Part shown: positions 30,802 through 41,317 of the stretch, one piece after another | Layout of the letters: each line of letters starts with the position of its first letter | How positions within the stretch are numbered: the stretch's first letter is position 1 | Made by a program: the position numbers and the translations under genes | Assembly: GCA_963691705.1 (NCBI GenBank) | Contig: OY829538.1 | Coordinates: forward strand, 33,934,836-33,998,835 | Length of the DNA: 64,000 nt | From: Viola odorata | Taxonomy: Eukaryota; Streptophyta; Magnoliopsida; Malpighiales; Violaceae | Direction: 5' to 3' | The notes under the pieces: generated by a model | What the model was told of the DNA's origin: nothing | What the model saw: the letters and a program-made list of their open reading frames with translations, nothing else | Database searches by the model: none

Positions 30802-31466
30802 GAAGCTTGAGGCGGTGGAGATGAGGTGAGGTGGCCTTGATGCACAGTGAACTGACATGACCTTGTGTTGATCTTGGCCGGGGAAGAATCGAGAAAGTTG
30901 TGGAGAGCAAGGGGAAAGATGGTCAAACTTGCAGAATGCATTAATGTTGCATTAATGCAAATTAATGCATGCAAGCGACTTATTTTTAGCTCGTATTTAC
31001 GGTACGAGAAAATCTTGCTAAAGACTCCAACCAAAATTGCTAGGATGTAGAACAAAGTGAAACAAAATTATTAGCGCACAGTGAACGATGAAAAGTCTGC
31101 TACATAGTTTGATAAAAAAAAAATTCACTTGTAAGCAATAAAAGTTCGAGCGTAACAGGATACTCAAATAAAAATTGAACGAAATGCAAAGAGATAGCGT
31201 GAGTTAGAAAAATAATAAAAAATAAGTAGCTAATGAGCGAAATTGTTCGACCCTTGGTTTCGAGATTTTGACTCAGGAACCGATACTGGTTCGAACGGGA
31301 AAAGTGATACAAATGCAAAAAAGGTACGAAATAAAATTTAAATGACACAGAGCGTGAAAATAAACATCAGATTGACGACACTAAATGGAAGTACGATTTT
31401 TGAAAATTGATGATAAAAATGCGACAAATGAAAAATTTTAAATCCAAAATCGGGTAGCAATAGTTG

Positions 31467-31476
31467 CCCCCTCTTT
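31467..31476 (-). other. Polypurine tract of the Ogre-like element
   Basis: Minus-strand AAAGAGGGGG, 7 bases from the 3' LTR; identical to the tract of the LTR1 element. Confidence 0.65.
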
Positions 31477-31527
31477 ACTGTCTTATCAAAAATCCGATGT
31501 AATCGAGATTTTTGATGAGCAGTAAAG
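31473..31527 (-). ncRNA. Conserved PPT-adjacent hairpin, copy 2
   Basis: 55 nt, 26-nt arms around GTA. Outer stem CTTTACTG/CAGTAAAG with one bulged T, middle 13-bp stem with one T-G pair, inner stem CGAT/ATCG. Compared with 6635-6689 four stem pairs differ on both strands while pairing is kept. It partly overlaps the polypurine tract. Confidence 0.65.
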
Positions 31528-31567
31528 ATGGTTGCTCCCGAACCAGTAATGGTTTGAAAAATGCAAA

Positions 31568-31800
31568 ATGTAAATGCAGACTTCCCTGATGATGGGATGA
31601 AAAGTGGATGCAGAAATGTAAATTACGTGTCCCTGATACTGGGATGAAAAGTAAATTGGCAAAAATGTAAATAATGACTTCCCTGATAGTGGGGTGAAAT
31701 GCAAATTGGCAGAAATGTAAATGACGACTTCCCTGATAGTGGGGTGAAATACAAATTGGCGGAAATGTAAATGACGACTTCCCTGATAGTGAGGTAAAAT
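31568..31800. repeat. Tandem array R3 (about 50 bp x 5)
   Basis: Units built around 'acttccctgatagtggggtg' plus aaatgcaaattggcagaaatg. First member of the array cluster in the 3' UTR of the Ogre-like element. Confidence 0.8.
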
Positions 31801-31807
31801 GTAGATG

Positions 31808-32045
31808 ATGAAATGTAAATCAGGTAGGGCGAGGGTAGCACTCGCAGTCCATACCTTTGTGCCGAAAAGTAAATCAAGTAGGGTGAGGGTAACACTCATA
31901 GTCCACACCTTTGTGCAGAAAAGTAAATGAGGTAGGGCGAGGGTAGCACTCGCAGTCCATACCTTTGTGCAAAAAAGTAAATCAGGTAGGGCGAGGGTAG
32001 CACTCGCAGTCGATACCTTTGTGCAGAAAAGTAAATCACAAGAAA
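31808..32045. repeat. Tandem array R4 (about 55 bp x 4)
   Basis: Units contain 'gtagggcgagggtagcactc' and gcagtccatacctttgtgc. Directly follows R3 but is unrelated to it. Confidence 0.85.
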
Positions 32046-32189
32046 ATAAAGTCGCTCTAGGAGGAGGGGAATTTCTTGCAGGAAAATAAAACATGCAGGA
32101 AACTAAAGTCTAGAACGTACCTTTGCTTGAATGTAGGGAAATCGTTGGTCTTTTCGGATACTTTGAGGATGTCTCTGATAGCGAGGGAA

Positions 32190-32450
32190 GTTTCAGATGT
32201 GGGCGAGCACGTCGCCGTACAACACGACTGAGAGTCGGTGACTACGTCACCACACAACACAACTGGTTGTGGACGACCAAGTCATCGCACAACACGACTG
32301 AGAGTGGGTGGCCACGTCACCACACCACACAACTAGTTGTGGACGACCACGTCGTCGCACAACACGGGTGACCAAGTCACCACGACACAACTGAAAAGTG
32401 GACGACCAAGTCATCACAGCAACACGGGTGACGAAGTCACCGCACGACAA
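32190..32450. repeat. Tandem array R5 (imperfect, about 50-60 bp)
   Basis: Degenerate units of the type gtggacgaccaagtcatcgc followed by acaacacgactgagagtgg. Less regular than its neighbours. Confidence 0.65.
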
Positions 32451-32454
32451 GACT

Positions 32455-32805
32455 TAAAAGTAGGTTTCGAACCGCCACACAAAACTTGGAAGGTGGGGTT
32501 TTGAACCGCCACACGAAATTTTTGAAAGGTGGGGTCTTGAACCGCCACACTAAATTTTGAAAGGTGGGGTTTTGAACTGCCACACTAAATTTTAAAAGGT
32601 GGGGTTTTGAACCGCCAAACGAAATTTTAAAAGGTGGAGTTTTGGACTGCCACGCAAAATGTTTGAAAGGTGGGGTTTTGAACCGCCACACAAAACTCGG
32701 AAGGTGGGGTTTGAACCGCCACACGAAACTTGGAAGGTGGGGTTTTGAACCGCCACACGAAAGTTTGAAAGGTGGGGGTTTTAAACCGCCACACAAAGCT
32801 TGAAA
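32455..32805. repeat. Tandem array R6 (about 36 bp x 10)
   Basis: Ten copies of 'aaggtggggttttgaaccgc' plus cacacaaaactt-like spacer. Translated strings across it are repeat artefacts. Confidence 0.85.
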
Positions 32806-33345
32806 GGGGAGTGGTAACGTATCTCCATTCGTATGTCGATGATGGTGGGGAAGATGGGTCATCGCACGAAGTTGATTGAGGAGTGGTAACGTACTCCATT
32901 CGAATGCTCATTGGACGGTGGGGAAGATAGGCCGCCACATGAAGTTGATTGGGGAGTGGTAACGTACTCCATTCGAATGCTCATTGGACGGTGGGGAAGA
33001 TGGGCCACCGCACGAAGTTGATTGAGGAGTGGTAACGTACTCCATTCGAATGCTCATTGGACGGTGGGGAAGATGGGCCGCTGCACGAAGTTGATTGGGG
33101 AGTGGTAACGTACTCTATTCGAATGCTCATTGGACGGCGGAGAAGATGGGTCGCCGCACGAAGTTGATTAGGGAGTGGTAACGTACTCTATTAGAATGCT
33201 CATTGGACGGCGGGGAAGATGGGCCGCCGCACGAAGTTGATTGAGGAGTGGTAACGTACTCCATTCGAATGCTCATTGGACGGTGGGGAAGATGGGCCGC
33301 CGCATGAAGTTGATTGAGGAGTAGTAACGTACTCCAATCGGGTGT
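32806..33345. repeat. Tandem array R7 (about 73 bp x 7)
   Basis: Seven copies, with 'gatgggccgccgcacgaag' at about 32850, 32925, 33000, 33072, 33145, 33217 and 33290, each joined to ggagtggtaacgtactcc and aatgctcattggacgg. The period is regular and copies are close in sequence, so it is the youngest-looking array. Confidence 0.88.
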
Positions 33346-34399
33346 TGGATGGATTTGTTGGCGGAGATTGATCACAGTGTGAGATTCCACTGACACATAT
33401 CTGTCTCCTGCAAATAGGGAGGAAACAAACACGAAGCAGCAATGGGTGGAACAAGAGAAAGCAATTGATAAATGGAAACAATGAAATCAAATCATGTATG
33501 TTGTATATGAAAGTATTCCCACACTACCCTAAAGTTTGCCCCCGATGTTTTATCAAGGTGAAAACAACTTCCCTATCAAGAGAAAGTTCAACCAGTTTAT
33601 GTATTTCGGGAGAACATGTCATCCAGTTTCTATTATATAAGCATGCTTGATACAAGCCTAGAAAAGCATCTGCATCTTGCCAAGGAGATAACGACATCAA
33701 GGACGAGACTTTCCCACATCATGTAGACATAAGTAATCCTCACCAGATATTGGTGTTTGCGCTCACACTCAGAAACAAGGCTGCGTGTTTACACTCATAA
33801 AAATGCAACAAACATAGCACAAAATCATATTTGCAATGTCAATCCGAGTGAATAAACTTCAGATGAAGATGCATATACATGGGCATTCATATAATCGAAA
33901 GGACTTTGCTGGGGAGGAGAAGTGAATATTTTTCCAATGAACAGGGCCTGTTGATTGGCCATGGTGAGGGCAAAGTGCACAAGTTCTTCAGTCTTCATTG
34001 GGGATGCTTCTTCTCGCGATCACTTTAAGGGTGTAGCGCCTAGATTCTTGAATCCTTACTAGAGATGCTTTCCTTCTTGACCTTTCTAAGGACAAGGCGC
34101 TCCAGGTCTTTGATCTTTATTGAGGATGCCCCTTCTTAATTGCTTTGAGGGCACTGTGCCCAAGTGTTTGAATCTTCACGGGGGTGATTTTTTTGATCGC
34201 CTTGGAGGTACTATACCCAATTTTGCGATTTTCATTGGGAATGCCCTTTCTTGATTGCTTTGAGGGCACTGTGCCCAAGTTTTTTTTGGATCTTCACGGG
34301 GTGATTTTTCGATGGAGTATTTTAAGAGCTAACCCCGGGGCCCCTTTTGCACTTGCTTCTGCTTTTGTTTTGTGGTATTCTTTGAATACCTTTAAAAGA
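33346..34399. other. Ogre-like element interior, 3' side
   Basis: No gene recognised. From about 33960 to 34320 imperfect blocks repeat 'tttgagggcactgtgccca' with cttcattgggatgcc and atcttcacggggtg, giving a loose period of 110-130 bp. The first 600 bp are unique-looking. Confidence 0.5.
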
Positions 34400-34570
34400 T
34401 TCTTTTTCTTCTTTTTTCTCTTTTCTTCTTTTTACTTTTTTCTTTTCTTTTTCTTTCTCTTTTTCTTTTCTTTTCTTTTTTTCTTCTTTTTTCTTTTCCT
34501 TTATTTTTTTTTCTTTTTTTTCTTCTTTTCTTTTTCTTCTTTTTTTTCTTTTTTCTTTTCTTCTTTCTTT
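34400..34570. repeat. Polypyrimidine tract (CTTT/CTTTTT-rich)
   Basis: About 170 bases of almost pure C/T on the plus strand (A/G-only on minus), an irregular microsatellite. Long homopurine-homopyrimidine tracts can form triplex DNA. Reading frames through it are compositional. Confidence 0.85.
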
Positions 34571-37392
34571 CACAAAGCACATCAGCAAGCAAAGCTAGTA
34601 CCATTTTCGTGCTAGCTTTCCTCAGTTCTGGTTTAAGGTCGAGGCCTTCGTCTCTTATTTTTGTTTGGCCTTCTTCTAGCGCTGGCCATCAACCATCCTT
34701 AGAGCTTTCGCATCCTTTCTTGCGTGAGCCAAGTTCGATGTGCACCATTCCTCTGGTTAGCCATTTCAGTCAAGCACTGCTCATTGTCTTATAAAAATAA
34801 AAATAAACAATGGAAGAAAGAGCAATGTCCCCTGTCATTTTACAGTTATCCCATGTCTAATGGTGCATGTATCCTAGATATTATGCAAATCCAACTAGCA
34901 CTTAGTCAGGCATTTACACTCATGAAAGGAATAAGGCGTGGAGGCCCAAAATGCTTACAGGGATTTGTTTGTGATTGCTTACATCTAAAGCATGCTGCAG
35001 ATATAAGAGCTAGCAGGCGAGATCATGCATATCATATAATTTCAACTGGATGCACAAGTTATCCATGATACAGTAACATGTTGAACATGCTCAATCTAAG
35101 GAAGGTTTGAAAATTTTGTGGGTAGTGTGGATTTTATTCAAAGAATTTTATGCAAAGTTTATAACAAATCTTAACAGTTTTAGCAGTTTTACAGACAAAA
35201 CGTGATGGCATGATCACTCAAGAAAATTCATGAATAATTTTAAAATGTTGCCCCCAATGCAGGAATGAATAATTGTACAAAAATTTAAAGAGACAGAGAG
35301 GAAAATGGACTTCTCTGATATGTGCCGTAAAAGTGCTGAGATCGCGCGCAAGGCGCTGCTGTGAAAATATGAATGTAAACATCACTCTGACATTGATGCC
35401 TACTGGGATGTTCATATAGGAATGTAGATTGAGACTAGAGCGGGGATGCCGTAAAATTCCAACGCTGATGGAGGAATGTGAAGAGGACAACAGAGCGTGG
35501 TCGTTGTAGTGGATGAAAATAGGGGTTTATCCTGTCGCATAACATAGATGAAAGTGGGGGGGAACTGAGCCGCCGCAATGGATGAAAGTGGGGGTTGATC
35601 TTGTCGCATATCATAGATGAAAGCGGGGGGAACTGAGCCGCCGCAATGGATGAAAGTGGGGTGTTTCCAAAAGGTTGCCCCTAGTGTAGAATGCATAATG
35701 GACTCCCTGATACGCGCAGCAGGGCAGTGAAGGCACACAGGATGATCATTCAAGAGTTGATAAGAGGAGGATTCCTTTATCTCGCTGAGCATTATGCAAG
35801 TAACCATAGTATGATTCAAGTTCCTGCAAAAATAAGTGAGAAACAATGGGTAGAATTGAAAAATAATTTAGGAAAATGGACAACGTGATCAATAGGTTTT
35901 AAACTCTCCCTTTTCTAGTGAGGCTTTATGCAGGTACCCCCAGTATGATTCAGATTCTACCGTGGGTTTGTTCACTTGGACGTCAAGGCTCCCTGACGCT
36001 TCGTCGATGCCCACTTGGATGCCTTGGACATTGCGGCTCATTTGGATGTTGATGTCGTAATGGCTCTACTTGAATACCTCGCCGAAAGCAAATGCATGTC
36101 CAATCAGACACTTTGCAGATTCATCCTTATTTGGATGCTAATACTCACTCAAATGTCCTTAGAAACAATTGAATCGCTTCTGGAGTTGATCAAATAGCTA
36201 GGGAAAGGCGAACTCAAAATGAAACTCGAGATTGGTTGTTTGCAATGCGGAATGAGGTGGTTTACTTGCAGAGAGACTAGCTTATTTGTAGATGGTCCTC
36301 ACATTATATAGCAAGGGATGAACACCCTTTTCTGATTTGTTTTTTTACTGTCCCGGGGCGGGGAGGAGGATCATTCAAGAGCTGATAGGAGGAAGATTCA
36401 TTTCCTAACATGACATGATGCAGGCAACCATGGCATGATTCAAATTCCCTTGTATAGCGAGGCTTATTGGCAAGCACGTCATGATTCTGATTGGATGTCG
36501 AAACCCATTTATGCTTTGCAGAATTATGTTTGCATGTTGCCGACCATTGAGATTTTGATGGGGAACAAAATGAAAGTTCCATTTGGGACTTGCTGCCCGC
36601 AGGAAGGTTGATGCGGAAAGAAAAATCCATTCGGGCACCGCTACCCCCTGGGATGAAGAATTCACTCGGGCGTTGCTGCCCACTGGATGTTGGTGCTGGA
36701 CTTGGAATGAAGGATCCCCCCGGGCGCTGCTGCCCACTGGGATGTTGGTGGTGGACTTGGAATGAAGGATCCCCTCGGGCGCTGCTGCCCACTGGGATGT
36801 TGGTGCTGAATTTCATATCCGGACGAGAGTAGCACTCGCGGTCCTGGATAAGACAAGCAGAAGAACGTTGATGGCTTTAGTCGAACACCTTGCTGACATG
36901 CATATTGATGTTCCGGACTTAATGTGACCGATCTTTTCGTAGCCGATCTGATTGAGTGGGTTGCTTTTGGGAATGTACTGGTTCAGGCCTAACTTTCGAT
37001 GTCATCCTCGGGGAAAGACATTGCTTCACTTTTCAAAGGGATGGGAAACTCCTTTGATGACGGTTCGCGACTGTTGTGGTGGATCCAAAAAATGAAGTCC
37101 CTGCACCATATTTCGGAGAATGCTCTTTTGAAGATTTGGCGCTTGAGTTGGTCCTTTGCGTGGATCAACATCACAATGATAGACTTTGAATGATGCCCAT
37201 TTAGTACGTCCCATGATCAAGGTGCGAGGTGGACAAACGAGATGGCTTCTCCGAAGGCTCCCTCATCCGATTTGCTTGCCCCTAGGTATAGAGGATTGAA
37301 AATGTGATGCAGTATCAACGACCCAAGGCCTTCTGATTCTGCTCATGATGAGTTTTGATACCCACGATCTTGTTTGGCTTTGAAGCTTTAAC
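34571..37392. other. Ogre-like element interior with dispersed and tandem repeats
   Basis: No domain recognised. Local arrays: 35500-35670 (about 70-bp unit with gaactgagccgccgcaatgg) and 36600-36815 (about 60-bp unit with ctgcccactgggatgttggt, 3.5 copies). A dispersed block of the type 'gatcattcaagagttgatag' followed by atgcaggtaaccatggtatg recurs near 35740, 35930 and 36370 and again near 46450. Another block (cgcttctggagttgatcaa, about 36175) recurs at about 45850. Confidence 0.5.
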
Positions 37393-37397
37393 TTGGG
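37393..37397. other. Target-site duplication of CRM element, left copy
   Basis: TTGGG directly before the left LTR; the identical TTGGG follows the right LTR at 45026-45030. Five bases is the normal Ty3/gypsy duplication size. Confidence 0.9.
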
Positions 37398-38306
37398 TGA
37401 TACGATCCTGGTTCCTTAGGATGCGTAGCACCAATTTTGATCTTTGTTCAAAGACGGATTTCCTGCGGAAATAGATAACTCGACAAGTACGAGCTTAGAA
37501 CACTTAGCTAACCTGTGCTAAGAGCCCTAATCGATTTCAAGTCAAGGGTCTTGAATCGGGTTCTTAGGACTAGACTCAACAATGTGAGAATCACACTAAG
37601 ATAAACGACACAATAATACAATTCCAAGATTTACTTGTATACGACTCAAGTATTGCGGACTCAAGAAGAACAAGGTTCAACCAACTTGAACAAGGGGCGG
37701 AGATTGAAGAGAATATCTCAATTTATCAAATAACAGCCAACCTAATAAGGAGGCAAAGTAGTTCCTTATATAGGTTACAAACAAACCCTAAAAGCAAACC
37801 TAATAGGAATAGAAGTAGGACTTCTAAAATAGGAAGATAGCTTAACTAATTAAACTGTTTAATTAACTAATTAAGCTTAAAGTAATTTAAAGTCAACAAC
37901 TTAAATCTTCAGTCAACGCACCAGCTTCTGGACACGCGAAACGGGCAGGAGCCGTTTTGAACAATCGGCACACGCGACAGATGAGTGAATCGGCAACGGC
38001 TGAGTGAAACGGGCAGATGCCGATTTCGTGAGAACGGTCAGAGCCGTTTTGAACGAATCGGACAAGAGCCGTTTTGTGACAAACGGTCAAGTGCCGTTTC
38101 TAGCAGAATCATTATCGGCTATTGTGAATGTAAGGAGATTCACAACTCTAGGGGTTTTCTCTCGAAGTGCAGCTTCCTCACTTGACATCTCACATTCCAG
38201 CTCCTTGTGAATGAGAGATGACAATCGGTCTTGAAGCTTTCTTACTCTGGCTCGAGTCATTGGACCAGCTGGTGGTAACGGTAGTTGGATGTGTGGATTC
38301 GCATCA
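37398..38306 (-). mobile_element. CRM 3' LTR
   Basis: Plus strand begins tgatacgatcc and ends ggattcgcatca, so the LTR is bounded by TG...CA with short imperfect inverted ends. Contains the last 73 codons of the pol frame (38087-38306). A block at 37930-38100 repeats 'agccgttttgaac'-type words. Confidence 0.93.
37766..37772 (-). promoter_or_regulatory. TATA box in CRM 3' LTR
   Basis: Minus-strand TATATAA in a cctatataaggaac context; identical at 44485-44491. Confidence 0.6.
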
Positions 38307-38320
38307 TTCCCTCCCCCTTC
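38307..38320 (-). other. CRM polypurine tract
   Basis: Minus-strand GAAGGGGGAGGGAA directly before the 3' LTR start TGATGCG. Confidence 0.85.
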
Positions 38321-41163
38321 GAAAGGATTCGCCCTCGAATCCGAATCGGTATCAGCAGAAAGTCCATACTCGTCATCTGTATCAAACAGCTCTAAGTCAG
38401 AAACATTGAAAGTAGAGCTAACAGCACCATACTCACTCGGCAATGCCAGTTGGTAGGCATTGTTGTTGATCTTCTCAACAATCTGGAACGGTCCGTCTCC
38501 TCTAGGAGATAGCTTGCCACGGCGTTGGTCAGGAAAACGCTCCTTGCGCATATGCAACCAGACCCAATCGCCCACCTGGAACGTCACTAGCCGTCGGCCC
38601 TCGTTCCGTTTCTGCACAAGCTTGTCATTCATGCGCTCAATGTTCTGTTTTGCCTTAGCATGCAATTGCTTGACAAAATCAGCCTTTTGTGCACCATCTA
38701 AACTTACAACATCACTCAAAGGTAAGGGAGTTAAATCCATAACAGTTCTAGGATTAAATCCATACACAAGTTCAAACGGCGAGTAATGAGTAGTAGAATG
38801 AACAGCACGGTTGTAAGCAAATTCAATAAACGGTAAATGATCAACCCAAGTAGAAACATGCTTACTAACTAAGGTGCGTAAAAGGGAGCCAAGAGTCCGA
38901 TTTACCACCTCAGTTTGACCATCGGTTTGTGGGTGATAAGATGTAGAATACAATAATTTAGTACCAAGTTTCTTCCACAAAACACGCCAAAAATGACTAA
39001 GAAACTTAGTATCTCTATCACTCACAATAGTTAAGGGTATACCATGCAAACGGACTACTTCACGAAAGAACAAATCAGCGACCTGAGTAGCATCACAAGT
39101 AGTAGAACATGGAATAAAGTGGGACATCTTCGAAAATCTGTCCACCACAACAAAGACACTATCCTTTCCGTTCTTAGACCTAGGCAATCCAACGACAAAA
39201 TCTATAGACAAATCGGTCTAAGGGTGAGAAGGGACAGGTAACGGCATGTATTCTCCATGACCAGCAAATTTCGACTTGGCTCGACGACATATTAAACATC
39301 TAGCAATAATGCGGACAACATCACGCTTCATGTGAGGCCAATAAAAGTGATCATGCAATACATCCAAGGTTTTAGTCACGCCAAAGTGACCCATTAAGCC
39401 ACCACTATGGGCTTCATGCACAAGTAATTCACGAAGAGAGCAATGAGGAATACACAAATGTTTGCCTTTAAACAAATAACCCTCATGCTTGTAGAATTTA
39501 GAACCAGAAATAGAAACGCCATGCAAGTAAATAGCACCAAAATCAGAATCGGTTGCATAGAGCTCTATAATGTGCGAAAATCCAAGCAATTTGGCATTTA
39601 GAGAAGTAATTAGCACATACCTTCGCGATAGCGCATCGGCAACAATATTCTCTTTACCTTGCTTGTACTGAATGTGGTAAGGGAACGCCTCTATAAACTC
39701 CATCCAAACGGCATGTCGCCGATTGAGCTTCCCTTGACCCTTTAGGTACTTCAAGCTCAAATGGTCTGTGTGGATGATAAACTCCCTTGGCATCAGATAG
39801 TGTTGCCATGTTTCTAACGCTCGGACAAGGGCATAGAATTCCTTGTCGTAGGTCGGATATCGGAGCTGAGCATCCTTGAGCTTCTCACTGAAAAAGGCAA
39901 TCGGCCGTTTCTCCTGCAGCAAAACGGCACCGATTCCTAATCCGCTGGCGTCACACTCTATCTCAAACGCCTTGCTGAAGTCGGGCAATGCTAGCACGGG
40001 AGCGGCACAGAGCCGTTCCTTGAGGGTAGCAAACGCCTCCTCCTGTTGTTGTTCCCACCTGAAAACAACATTCTTTTTTGTTAAATCATTCAATGGAACG
40101 ACAATGGTGCTAAAATCCTTTACAAAACGCCGATAGAAGCTTGCTAATCCATGGAACGATCTCACATCGGTAACGGCCTTCGGCGTCGGCCATTCCCGTA
40201 TTGCGCGGATCTTCTCTTCATCCACTTTAACGCCATCTGCACTTACAATGAAACCAAGAAAACCAACTTGTTCCAATGCAAAAGAACACTTACTAGGTTT
40301 AGCATATAATTTCTGCTCACGAAGTGTTAGAAAAACTTCCTTAAGATGTAAAACATGCTCATCCAATGATTTGCTATAGATTAAAATGTCATCAAAATAA
40401 ACTACAACAAATTTACCAATTAAGTGCCGAAGTACATGGTTCATTAATCTCATAAAGGTGCTAGGAGCATTAGTCAAGCCAAACGGCATAACCATCCATT
40501 CATATAAACCATACTTAGTCTTAAAAGTAGTTTTCCATTCATCCCCTTCTTTCATACGAATCTGGTGGTAGCCACTCATTAAATCAATTTTAGAAAATAA
40601 TTTACTACCACTTAATTCATCTAACATATCATCCAATCGAGGAATAGGATGGTGATACTTTACAGTGATTTTGTTGACTGCTCGACAATCAACACACATG
40701 CGCCAAGATCCATCCTTCTTTGGGACTAGAATGACTGGAACGGCACATGGAGACAGACTCTCCCAAACGTACCCACGCGCAAGCAAATCGTCCACTTGCC
40801 GTTGCAGTTCCTTTGTCTCCTCTGGATTGGATCGGTAAGCCGGCCGATGGGGAATTGCCGATCCAGGAACAAAGTCGATCTGATGTTCGATGCCTCGAAT
40901 CGGAGGTAAGCCAGGTGGCATCTCTTCGGGTAGAACATCTCCAAATTCCTGCAAGAGAGAAGATATACCAATCGGAACGGTGTTGTGCCGTTCCGTTTCA
41001 GTGGAGGTTAAACAAGAAGAGCGAAAACGGATTAGAAGTAGAGGACGGCTTGCGTCAAAACAGTTGTTATGAGAAAGCATGGCTCTCCTCACTTCGCTCC
41101 CCTTGGCATATACACTCAATTTCTTTTTATTTACCTCTCCTTTTCTCTCAATGCCACTCTCAG

Positions 41164-41317
41164 CACGCTTACTCTTTTCGTGCGAATGTTTACACTTGCC
41201 CTCTGCATGCTTGCTGTTTTCATGCGAATGTTTACACTCTCCCTCTGCATGCTTGCTGTTTTCATGCGAATGTTTACACTCTCCCTCTGCATGCTTGCTG
41301 TTTTCATGCGAATGTTT
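41164..41317 (-). repeat. In-frame His-rich tandem repeat in CRM pol
   Basis: About 3.6 copies of a 42-bp unit encoding a 14-residue motif, [14 protein letters not shown], between protease and RT. The repeat keeps the reading frame. The period encodes regularly spaced His, plus one Cys per unit, which suggests possible metal binding. Confidence 0.85.

Larger units (their letters stand above)
29261..31459 (-). mobile_element. 3' LTR of the Ogre-like element (LTR2)
   Basis: 2199 bp, gtcgcacccc at the U5 end to gggtagca at the U3 end. Closely similar over its length to 49488-51623; differences include substitutions, a 20-base C run (30752-30771) against 6 C in LTR3, and indels in a GCA-rich block (30360-30600). 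Internal side carries the polypurine tract, so it is the 3' LTR of a minus-strand element. On the other side it abuts Tat gag. Confidence 0.8.

Noticed and set aside
31486..32094. Long minus-strand frame through arrays R3-R4
   Set aside because: Protein is a translation of the tandem repeats, with no independent coding signal.
32437..33490. Pro/His-rich repeat frames in R6-R7
   Set aside because: Repeat artefacts; unit length keeps some frames open by chance.
34184..34615. Phe/Ser-rich or Lys/Glu-rich frames at the polypyrimidine tract
   Set aside because: Caused by the C/T-only sequence; not a membrane protein.
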